Origin: Lachnospiraceae bacterium
Lineage (GTDB): Bacteria > Bacillota > Clostridia > Lachnospirales > Lachnospiraceae
Assembly (NCBI GenBank): GCA_015057365.1
Contig: SVEN01000005.1
Coordinates: forward strand, 27,158-91,157
Length of the DNA: 64,000 nucleotides
Direction: 5' to 3'
The translations under genes were made by a program, and so were the position numbers. The notes under the pieces were generated by a model. It did not search any database and was not told the DNA's origin. It saw nothing but the letters and a program-made list of their open reading frames with translations. Of the stretch, positions 31,268 through 40,880 are shown one piece after another; position 1 is the first letter of the stretch; each line of letters begins with the position of its first letter.

Positions 31268-33271
31268 ATGTTACTTGCCTGTAATAACATCACCAAAAGC
31301 TTCGGTGATGTGACTATTTTAAATCAGGTTTCCTTTCATATTAACGAACGCGAGAAGATGGCCATTGTCGGCATCAACGGTGCCGGAAAGTCTACTCTGT
31401 TAAAGGTAATTATGCAGGAGCTGTCTGCCGATTCCGGCGAGGTAGTTACCGCAAAGGGAGCCACCATCGGCTACCTTTCCCAGCATCAGGATCTGGCCTC
31501 GGACCGTACCGTTTATGAAGAAATGCTTTCCGTAAAAGCAGACCTCCTTTGGACCGAAGCCCGTATCCGCGAGGTCGAACTTCTTATGAAGGGACAGGAA
31601 GGCGAGGCTTTGGAGGCTTTGCTCAAGGAGTACACCTCATTGACCCACTCTTTTGAAGCACAAAACGGTTATGCCTATAAGAGTGAAGTAGTAGGCGTAT
31701 TAAAGGGTCTCGGTTTCTCCGAAGAAGATTTTGACAAACAGATTCAAACCCTCTCCGGCGGTCAAAAAACCAGAATCGCTCTCGGTCGCCTTCTACTGAC
31801 CAATCCGGATTTAATTATGCTTGACGAGCCGACCAACCATTTGGATATGAACTCTATTACTTGGCTGGAAACCTATCTTATCAACTATCCGGGAGCCGTA
31901 CTGATTGTGGCCCATGACCGATATTTTCTGGACCGCGTAGTTACCAAAGTGGTGGAATTAGACGCCGGAAATGCCCGGACCTTTACGGGGAATTATTCCG
32001 AATACGCCGTAAAAAAAGAACAACAGCGAGAGATTTTAATTCAACACTATTTAAACCAGCAGAAGGAAATCAAACATCAGGAGGAAGTCATTGCAAAGCT
32101 TCGCTCCTTTAACCGTGAAAAGTCCATCAAACGTGCGGAAAGCCGTGAAAAGATGTTAGATAAAATCGAACGCATCGAAAAGCCGACAGAAGTACGCAGT
32201 AAGATGAAGATCAGTCTCACACCGCATGTCACAAGCGGAAACGATGTATTGACCGTTACAGGCCTTGCGAAATCCTTCGGTAGTCAGAAGCTTTTTTCTG
32301 ATTTAAGCTTTGAAATTAAGCGCGGAGAAAAGGTAGCCATTATCGGAAAGAACGGCACCGGAAAGACCACGATTTTAAAGATTATTAACGGTCTCCTTGA
32401 CGCAGATGCCGGAGAAATCAAACCGGGCGCCAAGGTGCATATCGCTTACTACGACCAGGAGCACCAGGTACTTCATTCGGAAAAGACCCTGTTTAATGAA
32501 CTGCAGGATACGTATCCTTATATGGATAATACCGAAGTCCGCAATGTTTTGGCCGCATTCCTTTTTACCGGAGACGACGTATTCAAACGAATCAGTGAAA
32601 TCAGCGGTGGCGAGCGTGGGCGTGTTTCTCTGGCAAAGCTTATGCTTTCCGATGCAAACCTACTTATTCTCGACGAGCCGACAAACCACCTGGATATCGT
32701 TTCCAAGGAAATCCTGGAGGATGCCATTAATGCCTACGAGGGAACGGTATTGTACGTGTCCCATGACCGTTACTTTATCAATAAAACCGCAACAAGAATT
32801 CTTGATTTAACGGAGCAGACGCTCCTTAACTATCCGGGAAATTACGACTATTATCTGGAGAAAAAAGAAATCACCGAACGCCTTTATTTAGAGGGCATCG
32901 GCTACGGTGTGGAAGGCAAAGGAAACGCCGTCGATTCCGGTGCTTTGGTCACCGGTTCAAATGCTGCTTCCGGTACAGCCGCCGTGCAGGGTGGTTCATC
33001 CTCTGCCGCTTCCGGCACTACGGAAACTAAGCTTGACTGGCAACAGCAAAAAGAAGAACAGGCCCGCCAAAGAAAGCGCCAGAATGATTTGAAGAAAACC
33101 GAAGAGGAAATCGAGCGTATCGAAAAACGCATGGCAGAGCTGGACACTGCTCTTGCCGACCCGGCCATTGCTTCCGACCATACGAAGCTCACAGAGCTGA
33201 GCCGCGAGCGCGAGGAACTGGAAGGAGATCTCGAAAAGCTTATGGAGCAGTGGGAAGCGCTAGCGGAATAA
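31268..33271 (+). CDS. ABC-F family ATP-binding protein
   Basis: Two ABC cassettes (GINGAGKST, GKNGTGKTT; two LDEPTNHLD), no TMs, coiled-coil C-terminus. Confidence 0.96.
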   Translation: MLLACNNITKSFGDVTILNQVSFHINEREKMAIVGINGAGKSTLLKVIMQELSADSGEVVTAKGATIGYLSQHQDLASDRTVYEEMLSVKADLLWTEARIREVELLMKGQEGEALEALLKEYTSLTHSFEAQNGYAYKSEVVGVLKGLGFSEEDFDKQIQTLSGGQKTRIALGRLLLTNPDLIMLDEPTNHLDMNSITWLETYLINYPGAVLIVAHDRYFLDRVVTKVVELDAGNARTFTGNYSEYAVKKEQQREILIQHYLNQQKEIKHQEEVIAKLRSFNREKSIKRAESREKMLDKIERIEKPTEVRSKMKISLTPHVTSGNDVLTVTGLAKSFGSQKLFSDLSFEIKRGEKVAIIGKNGTGKTTILKIINGLLDADAGEIKPGAKVHIAYYDQEHQVLHSEKTLFNELQDTYPYMDNTEVRNVLAAFLFTGDDVFKRISEISGGERGRVSLAKLMLSDANLLILDEPTNHLDIVSKEILEDAINAYEGTVLYVSHDRYFINKTATRILDLTEQTLLNYPGNYDYYLEKKEITERLYLEGIGYGVEGKGNAVDSGALVTGSNAASGTAAVQGGSSSAASGTTETKLDWQQQKEEQARQRKRQNDLKKTEEEIERIEKRMAELDTALADPAIASDHTKLTELSREREELEGDLEKLMEQWEALAE

Positions 33272-33294
33272 TAGAACAGTTTCCTATAAAACAA

Positions 33295-33331
33295 AAACAG
33301 CAGGAAGCCCATATAGGTTCCCTGCTGTTTT
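33295..33331. terminator. Terminator
   Basis: AAACAGCAGGAA...TTCCCTGCTGTTT. Confidence 0.75.
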
Positions 33332-33342
33332 ATTTTCATATA

Positions 33343-33702
33343 TTACTTCTTAGAACCCTCGATAATCGCAAGAAGCTCCTTCTTATCCTTTGCGGACAGC
33401 TTATTCTTCTTGGTGAAAGCAGCTACGAACATCGGAAGAGAACCGTCAAACTTATCGTTTACCAGCTCGGTACCAACCTTCGCCTTATAATCTTCTTCGC
33501 TCATAACAGAGGTCACAACGCTGTTTACATTCTGGAACAATCCGTGCTCACATAATCTGCGAAGCATCGTATATGTAGTAGACTTCTTCCAGCCAAACTC
33601 CTCTGCACACAACTTAACAACTGCACCGGAACCGATTCCTTCTCTATCCCAAAGCAGTTTTGCCATCTTCATTTCCATTTCTCCGATTCCAAAACGCTGC
33701 AT
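33343..33702 (-). CDS. BlaI/MecI/CopY family transcriptional regulator
   Basis: MKMAKLLWDREGIGSGAVVKLCAEEFGWKKSTTYTMLRRLCEHGLF winged helix. Confidence 0.92.
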   Translation of the reverse strand: MQRFGIGEMEMKMAKLLWDREGIGSGAVVKLCAEEFGWKKSTTYTMLRRLCEHGLFQNVNSVVTSVMSEEDYKAKVGTELVNDKFDGSLPMFVAAFTKKNKLSAKDKKELLAIIEGSKK

Positions 33703-33715
33703 AATATCCTCCTTT

Positions 33716-33729
33716 TGTCATATATGACA
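33716..33729. promoter_or_regulatory. Candidate BlaI-family autoregulatory operator
   Basis: Perfect 14-bp palindrome TGTCATATATGACA just upstream of the start and RBS. Confidence 0.55.
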
Positions 33730-33825
33730 TACTTATCATAATCGTTCTTAGTTTAGCATACATCCCGTCCCAAGTCAATCCGCCATTGAAAGAATTCACA
33801 AACTATAGCGAATCTAATATAAATA

Positions 33826-33862
33826 CAGTCGCACTTCCGACTAAAATCGGTAAATGCGACTG
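33826..33862 (-). terminator. Terminator of purO-purH unit
   Basis: CAGTCGCA...TGCGACTG with inner CCGA/TCGG. Confidence 0.75.
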
Positions 33863-33878
33863 CTTTTAGACATATCCT

Positions 33879-35057
33879 TTAGTGATGGAACAAACGAATA
33901 CCGGTGAAGCACATTACCATGTTGTGCTTATCCGCTGCTTCGATTACAAGGTCATCTCTTACGGAACCGCCCGGCTCTGCGATGTACTTAACACCGCTGC
34001 GGAACGCTCTCTCGATGTTATCGGAGAACGGGAAGAATGCGTCGGAACCGAGAGCTACGTCGGTCATGGTGTCAAGCCATGCACGCTTCTCTTCTCTGGT
34101 AAACACTTCCGGCTTCTCCTTGAAGATACGCTCCCAAGCACCGTCAGCAAGTACATCCATGTAATCCTCACCGATGTAGTTGTCAATCGCGTTGTCGCGA
34201 TCTGCTCTGCCGATGGAATCCAGGAACGGAAGATTTAATACCTTCGGATTCTGGCGAAGATACCAGTTGTCAGCCTTGGTGCCCGCAAGTCTGGTACAGT
34301 GAATTCTGGACTGCTGTCCTGCGCCGATACCGATTGCCTGACCGCCCTTTACATAGCACACGGAGTTGGACTGGGTGTACTTTAAGGTGATAAGGGAAAT
34401 GATAAGGTCGATACGAGCAGACTCCGGTAACTCCTTATTTGCGGTTACGAAGTTGGAAAGAAGCTCATCATCTACCTTTAACTCGTTTCTGCCCTGCTCA
34501 AAGGTGATACCGTATACTTCCTTACGCTCAAGCGGCTTCGGAACATAGCTCGGATCAATCTGGATTACGTTGTATCCACCCTTCTTCTTCTCCTTTAAAA
34601 TAGCCAATGCTTCCGGAGTATAGCCCGGAGCGATAACACCGTCGGAAACCTCACGCTTAATAATACGTGCGGTGCACTCATCACAAACATCGGAAAGAGA
34701 AATGAAATCACCGAAGGAGGACATACGGTCTGCGCCTCTTGCTCTTGCGTAAGCGCTTGCAAGCGGGGTAAGCTCGCCCATATCGTCTACCCAGTAAATC
34801 TTTCTCTCTACTTCGGTCAGCGGAAGACCTACCGCTGCACCTGCCGGGGAAACGTGCTTAAAAGAAGTAGCTGCCGGAAGACCGGTTGCCTTCTTTAACT
34901 CGTTTACCAGCTGCCAGCCGTTGAATGCATCTAAGAAATTGATATAGCCCGGTCTGCCGTTTAATACGGTAATCGGGAGCGCCTCGCCGTTTTCCATGTA
35001 AATTCTGGACGGCTTCTGATTCGGGTTACATCCGTACTTTAATTCGAATTCGTTCAT
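33879..35057 (-). CDS. Standalone AICAR formyltransferase (PurH C-terminal-type domain only)
   Basis: NEFELKYGCNPNQKPSRIYMENG; FKHVSPAGAAVG; GQQSRIHCTRLA; 392 aa, no N-terminal MGS-like cyclohydrolase domain. Confidence 0.93.
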   Translation of the reverse strand: MNEFELKYGCNPNQKPSRIYMENGEALPITVLNGRPGYINFLDAFNGWQLVNELKKATGLPAATSFKHVSPAGAAVGLPLTEVERKIYWVDDMGELTPLASAYARARGADRMSSFGDFISLSDVCDECTARIIKREVSDGVIAPGYTPEALAILKEKKKGGYNVIQIDPSYVPKPLERKEVYGITFEQGRNELKVDDELLSNFVTANKELPESARIDLIISLITLKYTQSNSVCYVKGGQAIGIGAGQQSRIHCTRLAGTKADNWYLRQNPKVLNLPFLDSIGRADRDNAIDNYIGEDYMDVLADGAWERIFKEKPEVFTREEKRAWLDTMTDVALGSDAFFPFSDNIERAFRSGVKYIAEPGGSVRDDLVIEAADKHNMVMCFTGIRLFHH

Positions 35058-35112
35058 GTCATGCCTCCTGGTTCTCTACAAACTCTGAAAAAATCTTTTG
35101 TCCTAAGATAAT

Positions 35113-35826
35113 TTACTTATTCTTGTTTACGATTCTGGTCTCGGTTGCGCCGGTTACAATGTCGATGTAACGAACGAACAGGGACACCTTATTCTCCTCG
35201 TTTAAGTTCGTCCATAAAAGCTCGGTATAAGCATCGATATCATCTACGGTATCCACAAGCTTCGGCTCACCTTCGAAGCTCGGAAGCGGATTGCCGTCGC
35301 CCATGTAGGTGTGGATGAAACGTCCTTCACCGGCCTTCGGATCGTTGTACGCAAACGTATAACGATGGCAGCTGCTCGGGTCGCCGTTATTGCTCTTTAA
35401 AATAGACATCGCGTAGTTATACGCGCCCGCACCCGTATGTAAAATACCGGAAATACGAGGAGTATAGTTCGGAGCATCCGGCTCGAACTCTCTGGTACGA
35501 AGTGCCTGTTCAAAGGTCTGCTGCTTATCCATTAACTCGTAAATGGTATCGGTCTGGTCACCGTTGGTTACGATGGTCTTGTTTCCGAGAACACGTACCG
35601 GTGCATAAATAATTAAGCTCGGATCGCTTAACTTGCTCGGATCGAATGCCTCCGTACGGATGCCATCTTCCTCGGTAACAAATACACGATTTCTGCTGTT
35701 TTCGCTTCTACCCATGATAAAGTAAGCGGTCACTGCGTACTTGCCGTTCGGGGACTTACCGATAATAATACCTCTGCCCGGATAAGAATTGCTGCTCAGT
35801 TCCTTTTGAATGGATCTCATTTCCAT
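35113..35826 (-). CDS. PurO-type (archaeal-family) IMP cyclohydrolase
   Basis: SSNSYPGRGIIIGKSPNGKYAVTAYFIMGRSENSRNRVF; SD GAAAGAGG. Confidence 0.9.
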   Translation of the reverse strand: MEMRSIQKELSSNSYPGRGIIIGKSPNGKYAVTAYFIMGRSENSRNRVFVTEEDGIRTEAFDPSKLSDPSLIIYAPVRVLGNKTIVTNGDQTDTIYELMDKQQTFEQALRTREFEPDAPNYTPRISGILHTGAGAYNYAMSILKSNNGDPSSCHRYTFAYNDPKAGEGRFIHTYMGDGNPLPSFEGEPKLVDTVDDIDAYTELLWTNLNEENKVSLFVRYIDIVTGATETRIVNKNK

Positions 35827-35937
35827 ACTGCTACCTCTTTCCTCGCCTTCTCGGCGTTCTATTGTCAAAACTATTTTTATCATACCATTTCTTTTTCGTT
35901 TCGGCAATGTCCCTTTTGGAATTTTATAAAAAAAGTG

Positions 35938-35990
35938 CATGAAAAAAACTTGTGCAGCTTATTAGTGTTTCTAATAAATCGCACAAGTTT
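35938..35990 (-). terminator. Terminator of pfl operon
   Basis: AAACTTGTGC..TTATTAG/CTAATAA..GCACAAGTTT with a minus-strand T-run. Confidence 0.8.
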
Positions 35991-36016
35991 GTAATGAGTC
36001 CTATCTTTTTTCGTTC

Positions 36017-36769
36017 TTATGTCGCGTCATTTCTTCCGCTTCGCCGGTTCCTTATCCCCTGCAGAATGGTTTGGCGGCACTTCTTCGCAGCCTCCTCATC
36101 CATCTGGGGAACTCCTTCCAACCGGTAAGGAATACCGAGTTCCGTGTACTTTAAAAGTCCCATGGTATGATACGGTAATACCTCTACCGCCTGTACATTG
36201 GCAAAGCCTCCGATATATTCTCCCAAATGAAGAAGCTCCTCCTCATCATCCGTATACCCCGGGACCGCCACCCTGCGAATCCAGACCGGAATCTTCTTTT
36301 TCTCCAGATACTCCAGGAAAGCAAATGTAGCGTTATTGGAATGTCCCGTCAGCTTACAATGCATCTCGTCATCCGTATGTTTGATATCCAAAAGCACCAA
36401 ATCCGTAACTTCTGCCAACTTCTCGTATTCCTCCGACAAAGCATCGGAAAACATAACACCGGAAGTATCCAGGCAAGTGGAAATCCCCTCCGTTTTTGCC
36501 TTACGAAACAACTCCGTTACAAACGTAATCTGGCAAAGAGGCTCTCCGCCGGAAACCGTAATTCCGCCGTTTTTATAATAGGATCGATTCCGAAGAAATT
36601 TCTCAATCAACTCCTCCGGCTCCATCAAGGTCCCTCTATGTTCCGGCCAGGTATCCGGGTTATGGCAATAAGCACACCGCATGGGACAGCCTTGCAGAAA
36701 AATCACCATACGAACTCCCGGTCCGTCCACCGTTCCGAAGCTCTCCACAGAATGAACCCAGCCCCGCAT
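36017..36769 (-). CDS. pflA: Pyruvate formate-lyase-activating enzyme (radical SAM)
   Basis: FLQGCPMRCAYCHNPDTW (CX3CX2C); GGEPL. Confidence 0.96.
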   Translation of the reverse strand: MRGWVHSVESFGTVDGPGVRMVIFLQGCPMRCAYCHNPDTWPEHRGTLMEPEELIEKFLRNRSYYKNGGITVSGGEPLCQITFVTELFRKAKTEGISTCLDTSGVMFSDALSEEYEKLAEVTDLVLLDIKHTDDEMHCKLTGHSNNATFAFLEYLEKKKIPVWIRRVAVPGYTDDEEELLHLGEYIGGFANVQAVEVLPYHTMGLLKYTELGIPYRLEGVPQMDEEAAKKCRQTILQGIRNRRSGRNDAT

Positions 36770-37008
36770 TACATCACCTCATGGAATGTACGGGAAATGA
36801 CTTCATCCTGCTGTTCTTTTGTCAACTTATGGAAATTCACCGCATAGCCGGATACACGTACCGTAAGCTGCGGATATTTTTCCGGATGCTCCTGGGCATC
36901 CAGCAAAGTCTCTCTGCTTAATACATTTACATTTAAATGATGTCCGCCCTGCTCCACGTATCCGTCCAACAATGCTACTAAATTATCAATCTGATTCAAA
37001 TCTGCCAT
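36769..37008 (-). CDS. Autonomous glycyl-radical domain of pyruvate formate-lyase (GrcA/YfiD-like, 79 aa)
   Basis: [79 protein letters not shown]; own SD AAAGGAG. Confidence 0.93.
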   Translation of the reverse strand: MADLNQIDNLVALLDGYVEQGGHHLNVNVLSRETLLDAQEHPEKYPQLTVRVSGYAVNFHKLTKEQQDEVISRTFHEVM

Positions 37009-37022
37009 AGGATTTCTCCTTT

Positions 37023-39116
37023 CTATTCTTCGTCCTTGTCCTCCGCTGCCGGCAACTGCTCTGCCGGAGTACAACATCCACCGTCAAGCTCCAATGCCAA
37101 ATCGCTTGAAAGAACCACATTCCCCTTACCGAGAGCTCCCGGAATTACCGTAAAGGTATTGGAGATACCGTCCTGAGCATCTCTAAACGGAAGCTTGGAC
37201 ACCGATGCCAAAGAAGCAACCGCACCGTTTTTATCTCTTCCGTGCATCGGATTGGCACCCGGTGCAAACGGCTGGCCCGCCTTTCTTCCGTCCGGCGTGG
37301 AACCGGTATTCTTGCCGTACATAATGTTGGATGTAATCGTAAGAATGGACGTAGTCGGAATACCGCCGCGATAGGTATGATTTCCTTTAATATACTGCAT
37401 GAAGGTGTGTACCACATCTCTTGCAATTTCGTCTACACGGTCGTCATCGTTACCGTACTTCGGGAAATCGCCCTCTACTTCATAATCTACCGCCACACCG
37501 TCGGCGTCACGGATTACTTTTACCTTTGCGTATTTAATTGCAGAAAGCGAGTCTGCCACAACGGAAAGACCTGCAATACCGGTGGCGAACCAACGGGTTA
37601 CCTTCTTATCGTGAAGCGCCATCTGCAGTTTCTCATAGCAATACTTGTCGTGCATGAAGTGAATAATATTTAACGTATTCACATACACACGGGCAAGCCA
37701 TTTCATCATCTCGTTATACTTATGCATTACCTCATCATAATCCAGATACTCGGAGGTAATCGGACGATACTCCGGTGCCACCTGTTTCTTTGTAATCTCG
37801 TCCACACCGCCGTTGATCGCATAGAGAAGACACTTTGCCAGATTTGCTCTTGCGCCGAAGAACTGCATCTCCTTACCGACGCGCATGGAGGATACACAAC
37901 AAGCAATGGCGTAATCATCACCGTGAGTCACACGCATCAAATCATCATTCTCATACTGAACAGAGGAAGACTCAATGGAAACCTTTGCACAGTAACGTTT
38001 AAACGCAAGCGGAAGTCTGGTGGACCAAAGCACGGTCATATTCGGCTCCGGTGCCGCACCAAGATTCTCTAACGTATGCAAATAACGGAAGGACATCTTT
38101 GTGACAAGCGGACGTCCGTCGATACCGATACCGCCGATGGATTCCGTCACCCAAGTCGGATCGCCGGAAAACAACGCATTATACTCCGGAGTTCTTGCAA
38201 ACTTCACCAAACGAAGCTTCATAATGAAGTGGTCTACAAACTCCTGAATCTCTTCCTCCGTAAATCTACCTTCCGCAATGTCACGCTGCGCGTAAATATC
38301 CAAAAAGGTGGAAGTACGCCCCAAGGACATTGCCGCACCGTTCTGCTCCTTTACCGCAGCAAGATAGCCGAAATACAACCACTGGATTGCTTCCTGTACA
38401 TTGCTTGCCGGTTTGCCGATATTAAGTCCGTAAATTCCACCCAGCTTCTTTAAGTCCTGTAACGCACGAATCTGCTCAGAAAGCTCCTCACGGTCACGAA
38501 TAACATCCGAATACATAATCGTACGGGTAGAATTCTTCTGATCCTCTTTATCTTCAATCAAACGATCCACTCCGTACAACGCCACACGTCTGTAATCACC
38601 GATAATACGTCCTCTTCCGTACGCATCCGGAAGACCTGTAATAATATGGCTGGAGCGGCACGCGCGCATCTCCGGCGTGTAGGCATCAAATACTCCCGCA
38701 TTGTGGGTCTTACGATGCACGGTAAAAAATTCCTCTACATCCGGATCCAACGTGTAACCGTTGTCTGTGCATGCCTTTGCCGCCATACGGATGCCACCGT
38801 ACGGCTGCAGGGAACGTTTAAACGGCTTGTCCGTCTGGAAACCTACAATCTTTTCTTTCTCTTTATCTAAATAACCGGGTCCGTGGGAAGTAATCGTAGA
38901 AATCACACTGGTGTCCATATCCAAAACACCACCGGCCAAAAGCTCCTGCTGTGACAATTCCATCACTTGCTCCCATAATTCTTTGGTAGCCTTCGTCGGA
39001 CCTGCCAAAAAGGATTCGTCGCCTTCATAAACGCTAAAATTCTTCTGAATGAAGTCTCTTGTGTTTATCTCTCTTTCCCAAACACCTGATTTAAAACCTC
39101 TCCATTCTTCACGCAT
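37023..39116 (-). CDS. pflB: Formate C-acetyltransferase catalytic core lacking the C-terminal glycyl-radical domain
   Basis: [49 protein letters not shown] (Cys-Cys active site); ends after [39 protein letters not shown]. Confidence 0.95.
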   Translation of the reverse strand: MREEWRGFKSGVWEREINTRDFIQKNFSVYEGDESFLAGPTKATKELWEQVMELSQQELLAGGVLDMDTSVISTITSHGPGYLDKEKEKIVGFQTDKPFKRSLQPYGGIRMAAKACTDNGYTLDPDVEEFFTVHRKTHNAGVFDAYTPEMRACRSSHIITGLPDAYGRGRIIGDYRRVALYGVDRLIEDKEDQKNSTRTIMYSDVIRDREELSEQIRALQDLKKLGGIYGLNIGKPASNVQEAIQWLYFGYLAAVKEQNGAAMSLGRTSTFLDIYAQRDIAEGRFTEEEIQEFVDHFIMKLRLVKFARTPEYNALFSGDPTWVTESIGGIGIDGRPLVTKMSFRYLHTLENLGAAPEPNMTVLWSTRLPLAFKRYCAKVSIESSSVQYENDDLMRVTHGDDYAIACCVSSMRVGKEMQFFGARANLAKCLLYAINGGVDEITKKQVAPEYRPITSEYLDYDEVMHKYNEMMKWLARVYVNTLNIIHFMHDKYCYEKLQMALHDKKVTRWFATGIAGLSVVADSLSAIKYAKVKVIRDADGVAVDYEVEGDFPKYGNDDDRVDEIARDVVHTFMQYIKGNHTYRGGIPTTSILTITSNIMYGKNTGSTPDGRKAGQPFAPGANPMHGRDKNGAVASLASVSKLPFRDAQDGISNTFTVIPGALGKGNVVLSSDLALELDGGCCTPAEQLPAAEDKDEE

Positions 39117-39249
39117 CCTTTTGTTCTCCTTTCCTGTGCCTCACCCGCATTAAATCATCTTAACGCGACTATACTATACACTATTTTAACCCAAAAAGCA
39201 ATCGTTCCTTCGCAAAATTTGTTGAAAAATGATGGTTAAAATATTAACA

Positions 39250-39801
39250 TTATCTTTTCTTTCCAAGTAATGTCGTCCGGATGTAAGAAAAGGTCGCCTC
39301 TTCCCCCTCCTCCGCCAGCATATAGAGCAATTTTTCCAACAATTCTACTGTTTCCGGATGCATCAGATACTTTCCCTCGCCCCGTTTGTAATAGGCAAGC
39401 GGATCTTTTGGGGTATACTTTTCTTTGTTATAAACCTTACTGGCCGCCACCCGGTCACAAAACATTTCGAGCACATACTCCTGCGGCATTTTCATACCGA
39501 CAAGCTCACATTCCGCTTCCTTATGATAGTCAATCCAGTATTCATAATGGTGCTTATTACGCCCTTTATGATGCAACCAGGCTAATGCCACACCCTCCGC
39601 TTCGCGTTGTACGTTATTCGGACTCACATCTCCTCTGAAATACTTTACTCCCACAAAAAACTCCGTCGGAGAATATTTGGATAAATCATGAAGGAGTCCT
39701 CTCTTATACAACCCCAACCGAAAACAATGCTTCATTACCATACGCTTATGCTTATTAATGGTATGAAGATGTCCGAAAAAACGTTGCATTACGTTTGCCA
39801 T
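39250..39801 (-). CDS. DUF5662-like family protein
   Basis: MANVMQRFFGHLHTINKHKRMVMKHCFRLGLYKRGLLHDLSKYSPTEF; SD GAGAGGA. Confidence 0.75.
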   Translation of the reverse strand: MANVMQRFFGHLHTINKHKRMVMKHCFRLGLYKRGLLHDLSKYSPTEFFVGVKYFRGDVSPNNVQREAEGVALAWLHHKGRNKHHYEYWIDYHKEAECELVGMKMPQEYVLEMFCDRVAASKVYNKEKYTPKDPLAYYKRGEGKYLMHPETVELLEKLLYMLAEEGEEATFSYIRTTLLGKKR

Positions 39802-40012
39802 GGTAGTGTCCTCTCGTTTTCGTAAGTAATACTCTCTATCATAAAGTTTATGATTTTCCGAACCGCTTGTCAATCACATAAAAAAAAGATGGCAAATTCC
39901 ACAAAGTATGATATACTATTTCCTGTGGCAATTTGCCTTTTGCACAAGACAATCCCCTCTTCGGACGGTTTTGTCATATCCTGCTTTTATTTTTGTATAT
40001 AAGGAGATACGT

Positions 40013-40198
40013 ATGAGTACACAATACAGCTGCGATACCTGTAGCAATTTCCGTTACGACGAAGATTATGAAGAATATGTCTGCATGGCGGGCGGCATGG
40101 ATGAGGACGATTATTCCCGCCTCATGTCCGGCGCCGTAAAAGAGTGCCCGTACTATCATTTTGATAACGAGTACGATATCGTAAAGAAACAGATGTAG
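40013..40198 (+). CDS. Small Cys-containing protein (DUF6472-like)
   Basis: MSTQYSCDTCSNFRYDEDYEEYVCMAG...ECPYY; SD AAGGAGA. Confidence 0.7.
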   Translation: MSTQYSCDTCSNFRYDEDYEEYVCMAGGMDEDDYSRLMSGAVKECPYYHFDNEYDIVKKQM

Positions 40199-40270
40199 GT
40201 AAAGAGCTGTCACAATAAGATGCAAGCCGTCATCTTATTGCGGCACTCCCTTTAAAATTACTATATTGTA

Positions 40271-40834
40271 TTACTCTCTATACTCTCTTTTCAATAATGC
40301 ATCGCATATCTCACTTTGTACCACCGGAACGGTAAGTCCCCGTACAATTTTACTTATCATCTTATCTTTTCTTTGGAGATTGCCTTTTGCCAATCGATAG
40401 TCCCGAACAATTTTCATCAGCTCGTTTCGCCAGAGAAGGTACAACTTTTCTTCTGTATTATCCTTTAATGCCATGGATGCGCTGCGGACCAATTCCATCA
40501 CATAAGTACCGTCTTCGCTTTCGTAGACTTCGTAAATCCCCCAGTGTGCCGGCACGGTACGCAAAGCTTCTTCCACATGATATGTTCCTACCACCAGATA
40601 GTTGGTGTCAAAGAATCTCTCATAGTCTCGTATCTGTCGCTCCAGACGCACAAAGGAATCCCGGTCGCTCTTAATTTCCAGACCGATGAGTTTTGTCTTT
40701 GTCACCAGCAGCATATCCGCACGGCTGTCTCCCATAGGGAATTCTTCTAAAATTCTGGACTCATCTTTATTGTCGGAAAAGCTCTTGTATATAATGTTCC
40801 GAATATCTTTGTCGTTTAGTTTATAGTCTTCCAT
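40271..40834 (-). CDS. sce7726-like / PD-(D/E)XK-type putative nuclease
   Basis: EEFPMGDSRADMLLVTKTKLIGLEIKSDRDSFVRLERQIRDYERFFD. Confidence 0.75.
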   Translation of the reverse strand: MEDYKLNDKDIRNIIYKSFSDNKDESRILEEFPMGDSRADMLLVTKTKLIGLEIKSDRDSFVRLERQIRDYERFFDTNYLVVGTYHVEEALRTVPAHWGIYEVYESEDGTYVMELVRSASMALKDNTEEKLYLLWRNELMKIVRDYRLAKGNLQRKDKMISKIVRGLTVPVVQSEICDALLKREYRE

Positions 40835-40880
40835 GGCTTCACCGCCTCTCATTTCAAATGCCTTCTCTCTCTTTGATCTA

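Noticed and set aside
33879-35057. purH as truncated pseudogene
   Set aside because: Transformylase domain is complete from a good SD/ATG, and the missing activity is supplied by the adjacent PurO-like gene.
36769-37077. Frameshift or sequencing error in pflB creating an apparent split
   Set aside because: The second ORF has its own well-spaced SD and ATG, and the core ends with an extra acidic tail, so a natural split is more likely.
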